Source: Spirochaetota bacterium (GTDB taxonomy: Bacteria > Spirochaetota > UBA4802 > UBA5550). From it: a stretch of 64,000 nt of DNA. Positions 62,906-64,000 of the stretch are shown in pieces (position 1 is the stretch's first letter; the number at the start of each line of letters is the position of its first letter). Where the stretch lies: assembly GCA_025457915.1 (NCBI GenBank), contig JALOTL010000001.1, forward strand, positions 227,022 through 291,021, written 5' to 3'. A program made the position numbers and the translations under genes. The notes beneath the pieces were generated by a model. That model was not told the DNA's origin and did no database searches. It was given only the letters and a program-made list of their open reading frames with translations.

Positions 62906-63130
62906 GGGAACCTCAAATAATCAAATCAGGATGCTTCCTTGTGGGCACTTTCAATGTATAAATTAGGGCGGTCACAAAAACCAGCTTTTTCATTTTAAAA
63001 CAAACAAAAACTGGTTTTTTCAACACTAGCGCCCTATGGTAGGCACAAAAACGATAGTTTTTGTGATCAGCCATTAGATTTTTTCAGCGTTTTTATCATG
63101 AAAAATCTAATATATTGAGGTGCCCATAAT
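62902..63130 (+). repeat. Interspersed structured repeat, copy 4 (long form)
   Basis: Overlaps the stop codon (AATAAGGGAACC). Stems: AAGGGAA/TTCCTT; outer TGGGCAC/GTGCCCA; TAGGGCG/CGCCCTA; AAAACCAG/CTGGTTTT; CACAAAAAC-gata-GTTTTTGTG; ATTAGATTTTT/AAAAATCTAAT. It is the best preserved copy. Confidence 0.9.
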
Positions 63131-63165
63131 TAATAATCTTAATAAGGCCGTTTAGAAAAGAAAGT

Positions 63166-64000
63166 TCAGATCTGGATCTTGATGGGATTCTTGTTTTTCA
63201 TGTCGTAGTAGCCCGACTTGGTGCTGCCCGTATAGAGGTTGACTGACAAATCCTTCTGAGTATCAGCGCCCTTCAAACCGAAAACCACCGGTTCAATTTT
63301 TTCCCATATCTCTATGGTTTTTTCGCATGATATCGCAAGCAGGCTGTCCGCGGATTCATAGTGAAGGCCGACCTTTCCGTCCGGATACTGCCATTTTTCC
63401 CTGTGATGATTGAGTATGTCCCTGTTGATTCTTTTCGGGTTCGGGTATTGAATGATAAAATCGGAAAAGAGGACCCTGTTTCTTTTCATCCACTGGAAAA
63501 AATCCCTAAGTCTTGGATTCTTGCTGAATTTAATGCTGTAAGCTGTTTTTATAAAGAAAGGAAGAAGGTCGACTAAATTGAACCCGGAAATATATTTTTC
63601 GTCCGGGTTCTGGTTCTTTGCCATGAGGGTTAATTCTTTATATATTCCGGGATTTGATATTTCAAGCGACTCGAGCAGCAATGATCTCAGGGACGGATAA
63701 AGCGTCGAAAATCCCATCTTTTTTTTCACCGGCAGCATCTCTTCGATTGAAAACTTGAAGTCCCCTCTGTTTTGATCTACGTATAAAAAATAGTAATCCA
63801 TGCTGTATTCGAACAGAAGGTTCTGCTCTCTGTAGTATCTTGTCTGTTTTTTATCGAAAGAGTCAGGGAAGCCGGAAAAATAAAAAATATAGGGGTGGAA
63901 TATGGAATCTGATATTATATGGGAAATCATGCCGTAGGCGTATGCCCTCTGGATGGCGGCCCATTCCGTGTTTTTATCATCATAGGCGTGTATCCTGTCG
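63166..64000 (-). CDS. Zinc-dependent phospholipase C-like protein, N-terminus beyond the window
   Basis: The frame stays open to the window edge, beyond the ATG at 63930 used by the track. The edge sequence reads AAIQRAYAYGMISHIISDSI followed by FHPYIFYFSGFP, the SHxxxDxxFHP pattern of zinc-dependent phospholipase C/PF00882 proteins. About 278 residues are visible. The rest is unlike known enzymes by eye, with WMKRNRVLFSDFII and KSGYYDMKNKNPIKIQI at the end. It probably binds zinc; lipid specificity cannot be read. Confidence 0.7.
   Translation of the reverse strand, partial: DRIHAYDDKNTEWAAIQRAYAYGMISHIISDSIFHPYIFYFSGFPDSFDKKQTRYYREQNLLFEYSMDYYFLYVDQNRGDFKFSIEEMLPVKKKMGFSTLYPSLRSLLLESLEISNPGIYKELTLMAKNQNPDEKYISGFNLVDLLPFFIKTAYSIKFSKNPRLRDFFQWMKRNRVLFSDFIIQYPNPKRINRDILNHHREKWQYPDGKVGLHYESADSLLAISCEKTIEIWEKIEPVVFGLKGADTQKDLSVNLYTGSTKSGYYDMKNKNPIKIQI

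Noticed and set aside
1-64000. CRISPR arrays, prophage or insertion sequences
   Set aside because: No regularly spaced short repeats, cas genes, integrase or transposase reading frames were seen in the window.

Overview
The window comes from an anaerobic bacterium and is most easily read as a spirochaete-like (Spirochaetota) chromosome segment. That assignment is inference. It rests on the density of partner-switching signalling proteins (SpoIIE-type PP2C phosphatases, STAS antagonists, an RsbW-like kinase, a giant Ser/Thr kinase-ATPase-GAF-PP2C protein), the MetX/MetW pair, lipoproteins with loose lipoboxes, and anaerobe-associated iron-sulfur genes. No rRNA, tRNA, CRISPR array, transposase or phage gene was recognised.

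Layout. 1-4.4 kb: end of a TPR protein, then a signalling operon (STAS, FGGY sugar kinase, STAS, RsbW-like ATPase, TPR lipoprotein). 4.4-10.4 kb: a chemoreceptor with a membrane-embedded input domain, a MoxR/VWA pair, a predicted outer-membrane protein and an alpha/alpha-toroid protein. 10.8-20.4 kb: a DUF4234-like protein, a zinc-ribbon/acidic/DUF4389 protein, two membrane SpoIIE phosphatases, an HDAC-YjbQ pair and a DinG/XPD-like helicase. 20.4-29.1 kb: the 1725-residue kinase/ATPase/GAF/phosphatase, a radical SAM-SPASM enzyme, arsenate reductase, a YibE/F protein and a WG-repeat protein.

29.3-38.8 kb: an anaerobe-type NifX/Mrp/MinD-ferredoxin cluster that looks like the 'orange protein' (ORP) system. 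It has four NifX-like proteins, an Mrp ATPase, two MinD-ferredoxin ATPases, an MBL hydrolase, a DUF5320 protein, a sigma-54 activator, DUF134 and a ferredoxin. The minus-strand arm is preceded by a perfect -24/-12 promoter with twin dyads upstream of it. A methyltransferase in the divergent arm carries a one-base frameshift.

38.8-64 kb: metX-metW under a SAM-I riboswitch, a membrane HdrD-like oxidoreductase, an orphan ABC ATPase, an AmmeMemoRadiSam cluster (radical SAM enzyme with a Tat-like signal, exported MEMO-AMMECR1 fusion, membrane spermidine-synthase-like protein), an NCS2 permease, DUF167, a glyoxalase-II-like hydrolase, a STAS protein, EIIA(Ntr)-like and RuvB, a 1236-residue FAD/Fe-S oxidoreductase, SerC, DUF1015, a secreted HExxH protein and the end of a zinc-dependent phospholipase C-like gene.

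The most novel-looking signal is a family of four interspersed, strongly structured intergenic repeats (about 241-350, 10541-10658, 57764-57990, 62902-63130). Short (about 110 bp) and long (about 228 bp) forms exist, and the stems change in a compensatory way between copies.
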